Source: Ensifer aridi
Lineage (GTDB): Bacteria; Pseudomonadota; Alphaproteobacteria; Rhizobiales; Rhizobiaceae
Reading direction: 5' to 3'
Length of the DNA stretch: 53,339 nt
Assembly: GCF_002078505.1 (NCBI RefSeq)
Contig: NZ_LUAV01000010.1
Coordinates: forward strand, 95,599-148,937
Part shown: positions 25,721 through 33,617 of the stretch, piece by piece
Numbering within the stretch: the first letter of the stretch is position 1
How the letters are laid out: each line of letters opens with the position of its first letter
The notes under the pieces: model-generated
Database searches by the model: none
Told to the model about the DNA's origin: nothing
What the model saw: the letters and a program-made list of their open reading frames with translations, nothing else
Made by a program: the position numbers and the translations under genes

Positions 25721-26175
25721 TTATCTCCACAACCGAGTGAATGCCGCCTCATCGGATGCAAGGAAAGCGACGAGCGCGGCAACCTCCTCCGGTTTGCCGA
25801 TCCGGCCGAAGGGAACGAGTCTGTCGAGATCGGCAATAGTGCGCCCCGATCTTTTCACTCCCGCCTCGAGCATCGGGGTGTGGATCTCGCCGGGGCAGAC
25901 GGCATTGACGCGGATCTTGTGGGGAGCATAGTCACGGGCGAGATTCTTCGTGAATGCCGCAACCGCTGCTTTTGTGGTGTTGTAGGCGATGTGGTTCGGA
26001 GCCGGATAAAGGCCCCATTGCGATGCGATGTTGACGATCGCGCCGCCGCCCGCTTCGATCATATGCGGGATCGCGGCGCGGCAAACATGGAACACCGAAT
26101 CGAGGTTGACGGCGAAGCTCGTGTGCCAGTCCTCGTCGGTCAGCGACATGAGGTTGCCGATTTCATGCGCGAGAA
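25721..26175 (-). pseudogene. Remnant of a short-chain dehydrogenase/reductase
   Basis: The frame contains the middle of a classical SDR: LMSLTDEDWHTSFAVNLDSV, IVNIASQWGLYPAPNHIAY with the catalytic Ser and Tyr-x-x-x-Lys (YNTTK), and RVNAVCPGEIHTPM. The N-terminal half, including the TGxxxGIG nucleotide-binding motif, is missing. The C-terminus breaks off at FLASDEAAF and is replaced by TRLWR and a stop. It cannot bind NAD(P) normally. The right breakpoint is near 26170-26205, next to the ProC-like start. It is a footprint of rearrangement at this junction. Confidence 0.78.
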
Positions 26176-26212
26176 CTACACGACGCTCGGGCGGCGAAAG
26201 GCGGCAGAATAG

Positions 26213-26980
26213 ATGCGTATCGGTTTCATCGGCACAGGCGCCATTGCCGAAGCAATGGTCCCAGGCATCCTGTCGGATACGCCATTGGCGAGCGAGGTTG
26301 TGGTCTCGCCTCGAAATGCCGAGGTTGCGGGCCGATTGGCGAGCATGTTTCCGGCGGTGCGGATTGCCGCGGATAACCAGGAAGTCGCAGACGCTTCCGA
26401 CATCCTCGTTCTCGCCATCCGGCCGCAGGTCGCCGACGGGGTCGTAAGGGGTCTCCGCTTCACCCCTGGTCAGACAGTCATCAGCTTGATCGCTGCGACC
26501 GATCGCGATCGCCTGAAAGAATGGATCGGACAGGAGGTTCGCCTCACACAGGCAATACCCCTGCCCTTCGTCGCCAGCCGCGAGGGCGTAACCGCGATAT
26601 ATCCGCCGGATCCGGAAGTCGCATCCCTCTTCTCCGGTCTGGGAACAACCGTCCAGTGCACCACGAGAGACGAATATGATCTTCTCGCGGTCGCGAGTGC
26701 GATGATGGCGACGTATTTGGGCATCTTGGACCGGACGACAGGTTGGCTTGCGGCGAAGGGTTTGCCGGAGAATTCCGCAAGGGCCTATCTCGCGGCGCTT
26801 TTTGCCAGCCTCTCGCAAACCGCGCTGCGATCAAGCGACACACCGCTCACGGAGTTGAGCTCTGAATTTGCGACCAAGGGCGGGCTGAACGAACAGGTAC
26901 TTACGGACTTCGAGCGCAATGGCGGAATTGCGGCATTGACCGAAGCCCTCGATGGGGTTCTCCGACGCATCAAGGGATAG
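26213..26980 (+). CDS. Pyrroline-5-carboxylate reductase-like protein
   Basis: This 255-residue protein has an N-terminal Rossmann motif (MRIGFIGTGAIAEAMVPGIL) and the ProC C-terminal signature around ATKGGLNEQ near residue 222. Canonical P5C reductases complete proline synthesis with NADPH. This copy is diverged (LTQAIPLPFVASREG replaces the usual MPNTPA segment), so it may act on another cyclic imine or amino acid. It has no clear promoter, starting right at the SDR remnant, and is convergent with pqqE. Confidence 0.8.
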   Translation: MRIGFIGTGAIAEAMVPGILSDTPLASEVVVSPRNAEVAGRLASMFPAVRIAADNQEVADASDILVLAIRPQVADGVVRGLRFTPGQTVISLIAATDRDRLKEWIGQEVRLTQAIPLPFVASREGVTAIYPPDPEVASLFSGLGTTVQCTTRDEYDLLAVASAMMATYLGILDRTTGWLAAKGLPENSARAYLAALFASLSQTALRSSDTPLTELSSEFATKGGLNEQVLTDFERNGGIAALTEALDGVLRRIKG

Positions 26981-27017
26981 CCGGAGCATCGGGGATCTTT
27001 CCCCACGGGCATGAAAC

Positions 27018-28142
27018 TTACCGACCGCGATAGGTCAAGGTTGCCGTTGGCGTCGCCGAAAGCTCGTCTGTTTCCCGCGTCAAGCGGTCGCGAAGCGGCG
27101 ACCGGATGCAGACCGGGTCGGTTGCGCTCGCGTCGCCGGCAAGGGCCATTGCCTGGCAACGGCAGCCGCCGAAATCGACCTTCTTGCGCTCGCAGCTCCG
27201 ACAGAGCTCCGGCATCCAGTCCTCGCCGCGATAGGCGTTGAACGCATCGCTCTCGTACCAGATCTCGGAGAGTGAGCCGTCGCGTATATTCTCGAAGGAC
27301 AGGCCCGGAATGGTTTCCGCGGCGTGGCAGGGAAGCACCCGCCCCGAAGGCGTGACGTTCAAGCCCACCCGGCCCCAGCCGCCCATACAGGCCTTCGGGT
27401 ATTTCGAATAATAGTCGGCCGGCACATAGTCGATTACCAATATGCCCTCATATTTTTTCCGTGCCTCGGTGACCGTGCGCGTCGCGCGCTCGACTTGCTC
27501 GCGCGTGGGCATGAGAGCTCCCTTGTTGCGCTCGGCCCAGCCGTGGAACTGCACCGTTGCGACTTCTATCCGGCGTGCCTTCAGTCGGATCGCCAGTTCG
27601 ATCATGGCGTCTATCTCGCCCATGTTCTGCCTGTGGCAGACGGCGTTGAGCGTCAGCGGAATTCCGGCATTCGCGACCCAGCCCGCGACAGCCATCTTCC
27701 GCTCATAACCGCCCTTGTATCCGCCGATCCGGTCGGCGCTTTCGGGAGAAACGCCTTGGATGGAGAGTTGAACATGGTCGAGCCCCGCATCGGCCAGGCT
27801 GTTAATCCTCTCTTCCGTCAGCCCCACACCCGAAGTGATCAGGTTGGTATAAAGTCCGAAGGAAATGGCCGCCTTCGTCAGTTCGACAAGGTCCCGGCGT
27901 GCCGCCGGCTCCCCTCCTGACAAGTGGAGGTGCAAGACACCGAGATCGGCGGCCTGCTCGAAGACGCCTATCCATTCCTCGGTGGAAAGCTCCTCATTTG
28001 CCCGCGTCAACTCGACGGGATTGGAGCAGTAGGGGCAAGCAAGCGGACAGCGATGCGTCAGTTCTGCGAGCATCGCCATCGGCGGAGGAGCGCGCGAAAC
28101 GTCATGGATGACATCGTCTGCAGAGGTGACTGCGGTGCTCAT
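27018..28142 (-). CDS. pqqE: PqqA peptide cyclase, radical SAM enzyme
   Basis: This 374-residue radical SAM-SPASM protein forms the Glu-Tyr carbon-carbon bond in PqqA. The cluster motif CPLACPYC is near residue 32. The C-terminal half holds further Cys ligands for auxiliary clusters (GWGRVGLNVTPSGRVLPCHA and CRSCERKKVDFGGCRCQA). It overlaps pqqD by 4 bases and closes the pqqABCDE operon. PqqD delivers the peptide to it. Confidence 0.95.
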   Translation of the reverse strand: MSTAVTSADDVIHDVSRAPPPMAMLAELTHRCPLACPYCSNPVELTRANEELSTEEWIGVFEQAADLGVLHLHLSGGEPAARRDLVELTKAAISFGLYTNLITSGVGLTEERINSLADAGLDHVQLSIQGVSPESADRIGGYKGGYERKMAVAGWVANAGIPLTLNAVCHRQNMGEIDAMIELAIRLKARRIEVATVQFHGWAERNKGALMPTREQVERATRTVTEARKKYEGILVIDYVPADYYSKYPKACMGGWGRVGLNVTPSGRVLPCHAAETIPGLSFENIRDGSLSEIWYESDAFNAYRGEDWMPELCRSCERKKVDFGGCRCQAMALAGDASATDPVCIRSPLRDRLTRETDELSATPTATLTYRGR

Positions 28143-28435
28143 TCGACGATCTCCAGCATGCGACGATTGGCAAGCTCGTGGACGAAGGCCTTGACGTCCT
28201 CGGCGATCTGGGCGACCGGAGCCTCGAACTTCTGGGCGAAGTCGTCGGCGATCTGATCGAGGCTCCGCTCGCCATCGAGGGCTTCGACGATTGCGACGGC
28301 GATATCGTCCAGAGCCATGGCGCGTTCCGGCGCCAGCAGGACCGTCTGCCCACGAACCGGGTCCTCTCGCAATCGGACGCCGCGAGCCAGCTTGACGACG
28401 CTGAATCCTGAAATCACAGGTGCATCACTATTCAT
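28139..28435 (-). CDS. pqqD: PqqA-binding chaperone
   Basis: This 98-residue winged-helix-like RiPP recognition element binds the precursor PqqA for PqqE. The pattern VVKLARGVRLREDPVRG followed by LLAPERAMALDDIAVAIVEAL is typical. It begins with an overlap to the pqqC stop and ends overlapping the pqqE start. ATG 28435 gives the standard length; a longer upstream frame would run through pqqC. Confidence 0.93.
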   Translation of the reverse strand: MNSDAPVISGFSVVKLARGVRLREDPVRGQTVLLAPERAMALDDIAVAIVEALDGERSLDQIADDFAQKFEAPVAQIAEDVKAFVHELANRRMLEIVE

Positions 28436-29202
28436 TCCGCCGCCTCCGTCGCTGTCGGCTCGCGAACCACTCCTTCGCGGCCGTCCCAGCCGCCCGGCGG
28501 AACGCGCCCCGGCGTCACATAGGCCGAATACAGCGCATCGAGCTGGGACCACAGGACATCGGTCTTGAAGGTGAGCGCCGCGGCGGCTGCGTCCTGCTTC
28601 TCCCTCGTGTCGGCGTGATCGAGGACATAGGCGAGACCGAATTCGACATCGCGAGGCGCCTCGTTCAGTCGCTGGCGGAAATAGGCGAGTGCCGCCTCGT
28701 CGGCGAAGGCGTAGTGTTCCAGCAGTCCGGCGATGCGTTCGGAATGGATCTTCGGCGCGAAAAGCTCGGTCAGCGAGGATGCCACCGCCTCTACGAGCGG
28801 CTTCTCACGCACAAACGCCACATAGGCGTCGACGGCAAACCGGGTGGCCGGCAGAACTCCCCGTGTCGAGGCAACATAGGCAGGATCGAGCCCGACGGCC
28901 TCGGCGAGACGCAGCCAGCGCCGGATGCCGCCGCCCTCGTCCATGCCGCCGTCATGGTCTTCGATGCGTGAGCGCCAGGCCCGGCGCAGTTGAGGGTCCT
29001 CGCAACGGGACAGGAAGGCCGCATCCTTCATCGGAATCCGGCTCTGGTAATAGTAGCGGTTGATCACCCAGGCCCGAACCTGCGTCATCGTGCAACCACC
29101 GCCGTGGAGCATCACGTGGAAGGGGTGCTTGTCGTGATAACGCTGCGTCCCGATCTCCAGGAGGCGGGCGTGAAATGCCTGCTTGTCGCTTGCAGTCGTC
29201 AA
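28432..29202 (-). CDS. pqqC: Pyrroloquinoline-quinone synthase
   Basis: This 256-residue cofactorless oxidase catalyses the last ring closure and oxidation in PQQ synthesis. The all-helical family pattern is present: RYHDKHPFHVMLHGGGCT and AWVINRYYYQSRIPMKDA near residues 18-60, with conserved His and Arg, and EDHDGGMDEGGGIRRW. It overlaps pqqB and pqqD by 4 bases each. Confidence 0.95.
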   Translation of the reverse strand: MTTASDKQAFHARLLEIGTQRYHDKHPFHVMLHGGGCTMTQVRAWVINRYYYQSRIPMKDAAFLSRCEDPQLRRAWRSRIEDHDGGMDEGGGIRRWLRLAEAVGLDPAYVASTRGVLPATRFAVDAYVAFVREKPLVEAVASSLTELFAPKIHSERIAGLLEHYAFADEAALAYFRQRLNEAPRDVEFGLAYVLDHADTREKQDAAAAALTFKTDVLWSQLDALYSAYVTPGRVPPGGWDGREGVVREPTATEAAE

Positions 29203-30110
29203 AGGTGGATCTCCATGCCATCGAATCCGACTTCAAAGCCGCGGCTTTCGACATAGGCGCGCTCGGGGCCAGCCCGCCAGATCGGGTTCGTGTTGTTGAT
29301 GTGGACATAGATCTTTCTGCCAATGTTCAAGGCAGCGAGCGCATCAAGGCTGCCGCCTTCGCCGACAATCGGCATATGTCCCATGCGGCGGCCCGTCTTG
29401 TGACCGGTACCGGCGGCGATCATCTCGTCGTCGCGATAGAGGGTGCCATCGAAGAACAGCGCGTCGGCATCTCTAAGGCGCGCGCCAAGGACTTCGGTGA
29501 GCATGCCGCAACCCGGAACATAGTAAATGCGCTTGGAGCCCGCACGCAGCTCTACTCCGACCGTGTTTTCGCCCTGGACGTTGAGATCCGGTTCGCCGCT
29601 TTCGAGGAAGAGCGGAACTTTGCCGGGAACTGCGAAGAGCCGCGCCTCAAGACCGGGAAGCGGAGAGAAAGGTTCTTCGACTCTGACGGTCTTCCTTGAG
29701 ACCAGCTCCGGATCGAGAACGCCGAAGATCGAATTCTCGGCGATGATCTGGTTGACCGCGCCGGTTGCGAAGACGGTGAACGCCTGCTTTTCCCGCAAAA
29801 CCAGCAGTCCCGCGAGATGATCAATGTCGCCATTGGTCAGTACGACGCTTTCGATCGGTGTGTGGCGCAGGCGGCGCGGCTGCAGTTGCCTGTTGCTCTG
29901 GATCTGCTGGCGAATGTCCGGGGAAGCATTGAAGATGGTCCAGGCTTCGCCATCCAGGCTCACGGCGAGCGACGACTGGGTCTGCGGCCTGAGGGCCGAG
30001 TCCGGATCGCGCGCCGCCGAACAATTCAGGCAGCCGCAATTCCACTGCGGGAGACCGCCGCCGGCGGCGGTCCCCAAAACGATGATGCGAAGATCGGACG
30101 TTTTCTTCAC
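29199..30110 (-). CDS. pqqB: PQQ biosynthesis metallo-beta-lactamase-fold hydroxylase
   Basis: This 303-residue protein opens with the PqqB signature IVLGTAAGGGLPQWNCGCLN, including the CxCxxC metal-binding cluster, and has the MBL-fold motif GDIDHLAGLL. It is reported to hydroxylate the tyrosine part of the cross-linked Glu-Tyr intermediate. It lies 45 bases downstream of pqqA and overlaps pqqC. Confidence 0.94.
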   Translation of the reverse strand: MKKTSDLRIIVLGTAAGGGLPQWNCGCLNCSAARDPDSALRPQTQSSLAVSLDGEAWTIFNASPDIRQQIQSNRQLQPRRLRHTPIESVVLTNGDIDHLAGLLVLREKQAFTVFATGAVNQIIAENSIFGVLDPELVSRKTVRVEEPFSPLPGLEARLFAVPGKVPLFLESGEPDLNVQGENTVGVELRAGSKRIYYVPGCGMLTEVLGARLRDADALFFDGTLYRDDEMIAAGTGHKTGRRMGHMPIVGEGGSLDALAALNIGRKIYVHINNTNPIWRAGPERAYVESRGFEVGFDGMEIHL

Positions 30111-30155
30111 CGGGATACCTGATGCTTTGCGAACCGATCCTCGTTGGGCTGGCCG

Positions 30156-30251
30156 TTAGAAAAGGATCGGTTCATCCCCATCCGCAGGAGCGTAGCGGGT
30201 GATTTCCATAGCGCAGCTGACTTCGATGAATTTCGGTTTATGCCAGGCCAT
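30156..30251 (-). CDS. pqqA: PQQ precursor peptide
   Basis: This 31-residue peptide has the conserved Glu-x-x-x-Tyr pair in EVSCAMEITRYAPAD (Glu17 and Tyr21) that becomes the PQQ skeleton. It begins MAWHKPKFIE and ends PILF. GGAGGAAAT precedes the ATG. It is the first gene of pqqABCDE, and it has a structured leader of up to 380 bases upstream. Confidence 0.95.
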   Translation of the reverse strand: MAWHKPKFIEVSCAMEITRYAPADGDEPILF

Positions 30252-30304
30252 ATTTCCTCCATTCGCCTTGGGGTTCGTGTGCTCGCTCCCGTTCCAGCGG
30301 GCGC

Positions 30305-30423
30305 CTCGCCGCCGGGGCGAGCTTGGAACAAGCAGTGCTCATGGCGAACGCTGCTTGACTGAAAGGCCGGAACGGCATTCCGCCGCTCCGGCAGAGCCCG
30401 GCGGCGCCGCGGCCGGGCTTTTT
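30305..30423 (+). ncRNA. Candidate structured RNA or terminator upstream of pqqA
   Basis: On the plus strand, hairpins CTCGCC/GGCGAG (30305-30321) and CAAGCAG/CTGCTTG (30329-30357) are followed by AGCCCGGC/GCCGGGCT (30395-30419) with five T at 30419-30423. No rightward gene precedes this intrinsic terminator. It could therefore end a small RNA antisense to the pqqA leader. Read leftward, the same stems would structure the pqqA 5' leader. A nearly perfect palindrome, CGCGAATCGATTTCGCG, follows at 30424-30440. The rest of 30252-30635 holds no gene. Confidence 0.35.
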
Positions 30424-30635
30424 CGCGAATCGATTTCGCGCGGCAGGCAGGCACGCTCGCCTGACGGTATGCTCAGGGACACCGATGAACCATCGGCTGA
30501 CAAGCATCGCGCAACCTCCTCTTCCGGCAGAATGGTAGCAAGCCGTATGAGGCCCCACAATTACGACCTAGGTGTCGGTCGACGCCGCGTTTTCTGCTCG
30601 TACGAAGCCGCAAACGTCGATGACATCGGGGCGGC

Positions 30636-31577
30636 TTAGCCGAACGCGTTGGCCGGATAGGGCTTGCTGACCACCGGCAGATATCGCGCGCCGGAGGCAA
30701 GCAGAAAGCGCTCGAAAGCCTGCATCGCCGGGGTCGTGGCACGGTCCAAGCGCGACACGGTGAACCATTGCCGGCGGATCGGAGTGTCGACCACGTCGAG
30801 TATGATCAGTCGACCGAGCTTCACCTCCTGCTCGATGGTATGGGCCGAGATGAAGGCAATTCCGAGACCGGCGATCACGGCCTGCTTGATCGTCTCGTTC
30901 GAGGCGATTTCCGTGCCGAGTTCCTCCAGCTTGTGCGGGGTGTCGCTCAGAAAGATCTCAAGCGAGATGCGCGTCCCCGAACCTCTTTCACGCACCAGGA
31001 ACTTCTCCTGGGCAATCCGCTCCCGCGAAATCTCCAGCACGCCCGCGAGCGGGTGTCCGGTGGGGGCGATGAAGACCAAGGGGTGATCGCCGAACACCTG
31101 CGCGCGCACCTCGAAGTCGCGCGGAGGCCGCCCCATCAGGGCGACATCGATCTCATGGTCCCGGAGCTTGGCGATGATCTCGGCGCGGTTGCCGATGAAG
31201 AGGTTGATCTCGATGTCCGGGACCTGATCTCGGAAGGCGGCAATCAGTTGCGGCGCGAAATATTTCCCGGTCGACACGACGCCAAGCCGCAATCGCCCGG
31301 TCCTGAGCCCCTTGATGGCACCGATCGAGTCCTCAAGGGTAGCCAGACTGTCCTCGACCGCCCGCGCCGCCTCGAGGAAAGCAAGACCGTAAGCGGTCGG
31401 AACCATGCCACCGCGCGTCCTATCGAACAGCGGCACATCGGCGTCCCGTTCCAATTGCTGGATCTGCAGGGTGAGTGCCGGCCCCGTCAGACCCAAAGCT
31501 TCGGCGGCAAGGTTGATCTTTCCCAGCCGGCAAACGGCTTCGACAGTGCGAAGTTGGCGAATGGTCAGGTTGCGCAT
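30636..31577 (-). CDS. cbbR: LysR-type regulator of the cbb operon
   Basis: This 313-residue LysR protein has an N-terminal helix-turn-helix (LTIRQLRTVEAVCRLGKINL, then ALTLQIQQLERDADVPLFDR) and a C-terminal co-inducer domain. Divergent orientation to cbbF, 103 bases apart, is the usual CbbR arrangement. CbbR proteins activate Calvin-cycle genes in response to metabolites such as RuBP or NADPH. ATG 31577 starts directly at the HTH; upstream in-frame starts reach into the cbbF promoter. Confidence 0.93.
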   Translation of the reverse strand: MRNLTIRQLRTVEAVCRLGKINLAAEALGLTGPALTLQIQQLERDADVPLFDRTRGGMVPTAYGLAFLEAARAVEDSLATLEDSIGAIKGLRTGRLRLGVVSTGKYFAPQLIAAFRDQVPDIEINLFIGNRAEIIAKLRDHEIDVALMGRPPRDFEVRAQVFGDHPLVFIAPTGHPLAGVLEISRERIAQEKFLVRERGSGTRISLEIFLSDTPHKLEELGTEIASNETIKQAVIAGLGIAFISAHTIEQEVKLGRLIILDVVDTPIRRQWFTVSRLDRATTPAMQAFERFLLASGARYLPVVSKPYPANAFG

Positions 31578-31680
31578 GAGAGGAAAATAAGAAAAACTAA
31601 TTCCGAAAGTCAAACGAATAAATTTTACAAACTCGTCGTTTGCGCCATCCTTGCCCGGACATCGTGTGGGAGGAGACATC
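31578..31680. promoter_or_regulatory. Divergent cbbR-cbbF promoter region
   Basis: This is an AT-rich stretch in GC-rich surroundings. Inverted arms CAAACGA (31611-31617) and TCGTTTG (31636-31642) are a candidate CbbR site. GGGAGGAGACATC supplies the ribosome-binding site for cbbF. Promoter boxes could not be assigned. Confidence 0.5.
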
Positions 31681-32727
31681 ATGTCAGGCGCAACTCTCGA
31701 GGCTTATCTCGCTTCATTCGCCCGTGGTGAAGATATCGCACGGGACGTGGCTACGGTGGTCCAAAGGTTGGTGATGGCGGCGCTCGAGGTCCGCAAGCTC
31801 GTCAACCAGGGAGCCCTCGGCCCGGCCTTCAACGCCGCCCGCGGCAGCAGCAATACAGACGGCGATTTCCAGAAGGAAATGGATGTCCTATGTGACGATC
31901 TGTTCCTGTCGTGCCTGCAGGGCGCACCGGTCGCATGCTACGCCTCGGAAGAACTGGAAAATCCTGTCCTTCTCGATCCGAACGCACGCCTTGCCGTTGC
32001 CATCGATCCGCTCGACGGTTCGTCGAACATCGACAACAACGTCTCCATCGGCACGATCTTCTCCGTGCTTCCCGCCGCCAAGGGACCGGACGTGGACCCC
32101 TCCCAGTCCTTTCTGCAACCCGGAAACCGGCAATTGGCGGCGGGCTTTTTCCTCTATGGTCCGCAAACCGCGCTCGTGCTCTCGCTCGGCAAGGGCACGG
32201 AGATCTTCATCTTCTCGAGCCGGCTCGGCTGCTTCGTCGAGGCGTACAAGTCGATCAGCATCCCGGAGCGCACCAGCGAATTCGCCATCAACATGGCGAA
32301 CTATCGGCATTGGGAGGAAGCGATCCGGCTCTATGTCGACGACTGTCTGGCGGGCTCGGAGGGTCCGCGAGAGCGGGAGTTCAACATGCGATGGATCGCG
32401 TCGCTGGTCGCCGATGCCTATCGCATCCTGGTTCGCGGCGGCATCTTCCTTTACCCCGCAGATGGACGGAAGGGCTATAGCCAAGGGCGACTGCGCCTCG
32501 TCTACGAGGCTAACCCGATCGCCTTCATCATCGAGAACGCCGGCGGCTCGGCCACGACTTGCGTCACGCGCATTCTCGATCTCATCCCGGAAAATCTGCA
32601 CCAGCGCGTGCCGCTGGCCTTCGGCTCGCGCCGCGAGGTGGCACGCGTCGCTCGCTATCACGTCGACCCCAACATGATTGGCGAACGCGCACCGCTTTTC
32701 GGCAAGCGCGGTCTGTTCCGGGCCTGA
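31681..32727 (+). CDS. cbbF: Fructose-1,6-bisphosphatase, class I
   Basis: This 348-residue enzyme hydrolyses fructose-1,6-bisphosphate (and possibly sedoheptulose-1,7-bisphosphate) in the Calvin cycle. The metal-binding motif AIDPLDGSSNID is near residue 107, with an upstream CYASEELENPV. The C-terminal GGIFLYPAD and EANPIAFIIENAGG match the family. It is the first gene of the cbb operon, with cbbP following 10 bases later. Confidence 0.94.
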   Translation: MSGATLEAYLASFARGEDIARDVATVVQRLVMAALEVRKLVNQGALGPAFNAARGSSNTDGDFQKEMDVLCDDLFLSCLQGAPVACYASEELENPVLLDPNARLAVAIDPLDGSSNIDNNVSIGTIFSVLPAAKGPDVDPSQSFLQPGNRQLAAGFFLYGPQTALVLSLGKGTEIFIFSSRLGCFVEAYKSISIPERTSEFAINMANYRHWEEAIRLYVDDCLAGSEGPREREFNMRWIASLVADAYRILVRGGIFLYPADGRKGYSQGRLRLVYEANPIAFIIENAGGSATTCVTRILDLIPENLHQRVPLAFGSRREVARVARYHVDPNMIGERAPLFGKRGLFRA

Positions 32728-32737
32728 GGAGACCAGC

Positions 32738-33607
32738 ATGTCAGCCAAATACCCGATCATCTCTATCACCGGCTCGTCCGGCGCCGGCACCACGACCGTC
32801 AAGGACACATTCGAGAAGATCTTCAAGCGCGAGAACATCTCGGCCTCGTTCATCGAAGGTGACGCCTTCCACCGCTACGACCGGGAAACCATGCGCCGCA
32901 AGATCGCCGAGGAGAAAGCCAGAGGCGTCGACTTCACCCATTTCTCCGCCGAGGCGAACGAACTGGAAATCCTCGAAAGCGTCTTTGCCGAATATGGCAG
33001 ACGCGGCGTCGGACGCACCCGTCATTACGTGCATGACGACGCGGAAGGCGCGAAATACGGCGCGGAACCTGGCACGTTCACAGACTGGGAGGAATTCAGC
33101 GGCAGCGATCTCCTGTTCTACGAGGGATTGCATGGCTGCGCCGTCACCGACACGGTCAATCTAGCCCAGCATTGCGATCTGAAGATCGGCGTCGTTCCGG
33201 TGATCAACCTCGAATGGATCCAGAAGATTCATCGCGACAAGGCGACGCGCGGCTACTCCACCGAGGCGGTGACAGACACGATCCTGCGGCGAATGCCCGA
33301 TTACGTCCACTACATCTGTCCGCAGTTTTCGCTGACCGACATCAATTTTCAGCGCGTGCCGATCGTCGACACGTCCAATCCCTTCATCGCCCGCTGGATA
33401 CCGACGCACGCCGAATCCATCCTGGTCATCCGCTTCGCCAAACCGCAAAGCATCGATTTTCCCTACCTGCTGTCGATGCTGCACAACAGCTTCATGTCGC
33501 GCGCCAATTCCATCGTGGTGCCGGGCGACAAGCTCGATCTCGCCATGCAGCTGATTTTCACCCCGCTCATCCACAAACTGCTCGAGCGCAAACACCGCAT
33601 GTCGTGA
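32738..33607 (+). CDS. cbbP: Phosphoribulokinase
   Basis: This 289-residue enzyme phosphorylates ribulose-5-phosphate to RuBP, a reaction specific to the Calvin cycle. The P-loop is [13 protein letters not shown] at about residues 8-20. [12 protein letters not shown] carries substrate-binding residues, and [10 protein letters not shown] is the Walker B region. It matches the short proteobacterial PRK class, which is allosterically activated by NADH. The next gene follows after 10 bases. Confidence 0.95.
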   Translation: MSAKYPIISITGSSGAGTTTVKDTFEKIFKRENISASFIEGDAFHRYDRETMRRKIAEEKARGVDFTHFSAEANELEILESVFAEYGRRGVGRTRHYVHDDAEGAKYGAEPGTFTDWEEFSGSDLLFYEGLHGCAVTDTVNLAQHCDLKIGVVPVINLEWIQKIHRDKATRGYSTEAVTDTILRRMPDYVHYICPQFSLTDINFQRVPIVDTSNPFIARWIPTHAESILVIRFAKPQSIDFPYLLSMLHNSFMSRANSIVVPGDKLDLAMQLIFTPLIHKLLERKHRMS

Positions 33608-33617
33608 GGAGGACATC

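Noticed and set aside
30199..30639. Plus-strand protein gene over pqqA and its leader
   Set aside because: It has no ribosome-binding site and overlaps pqqA; Arg/Pro-rich composition typical of non-coding GC-rich DNA.
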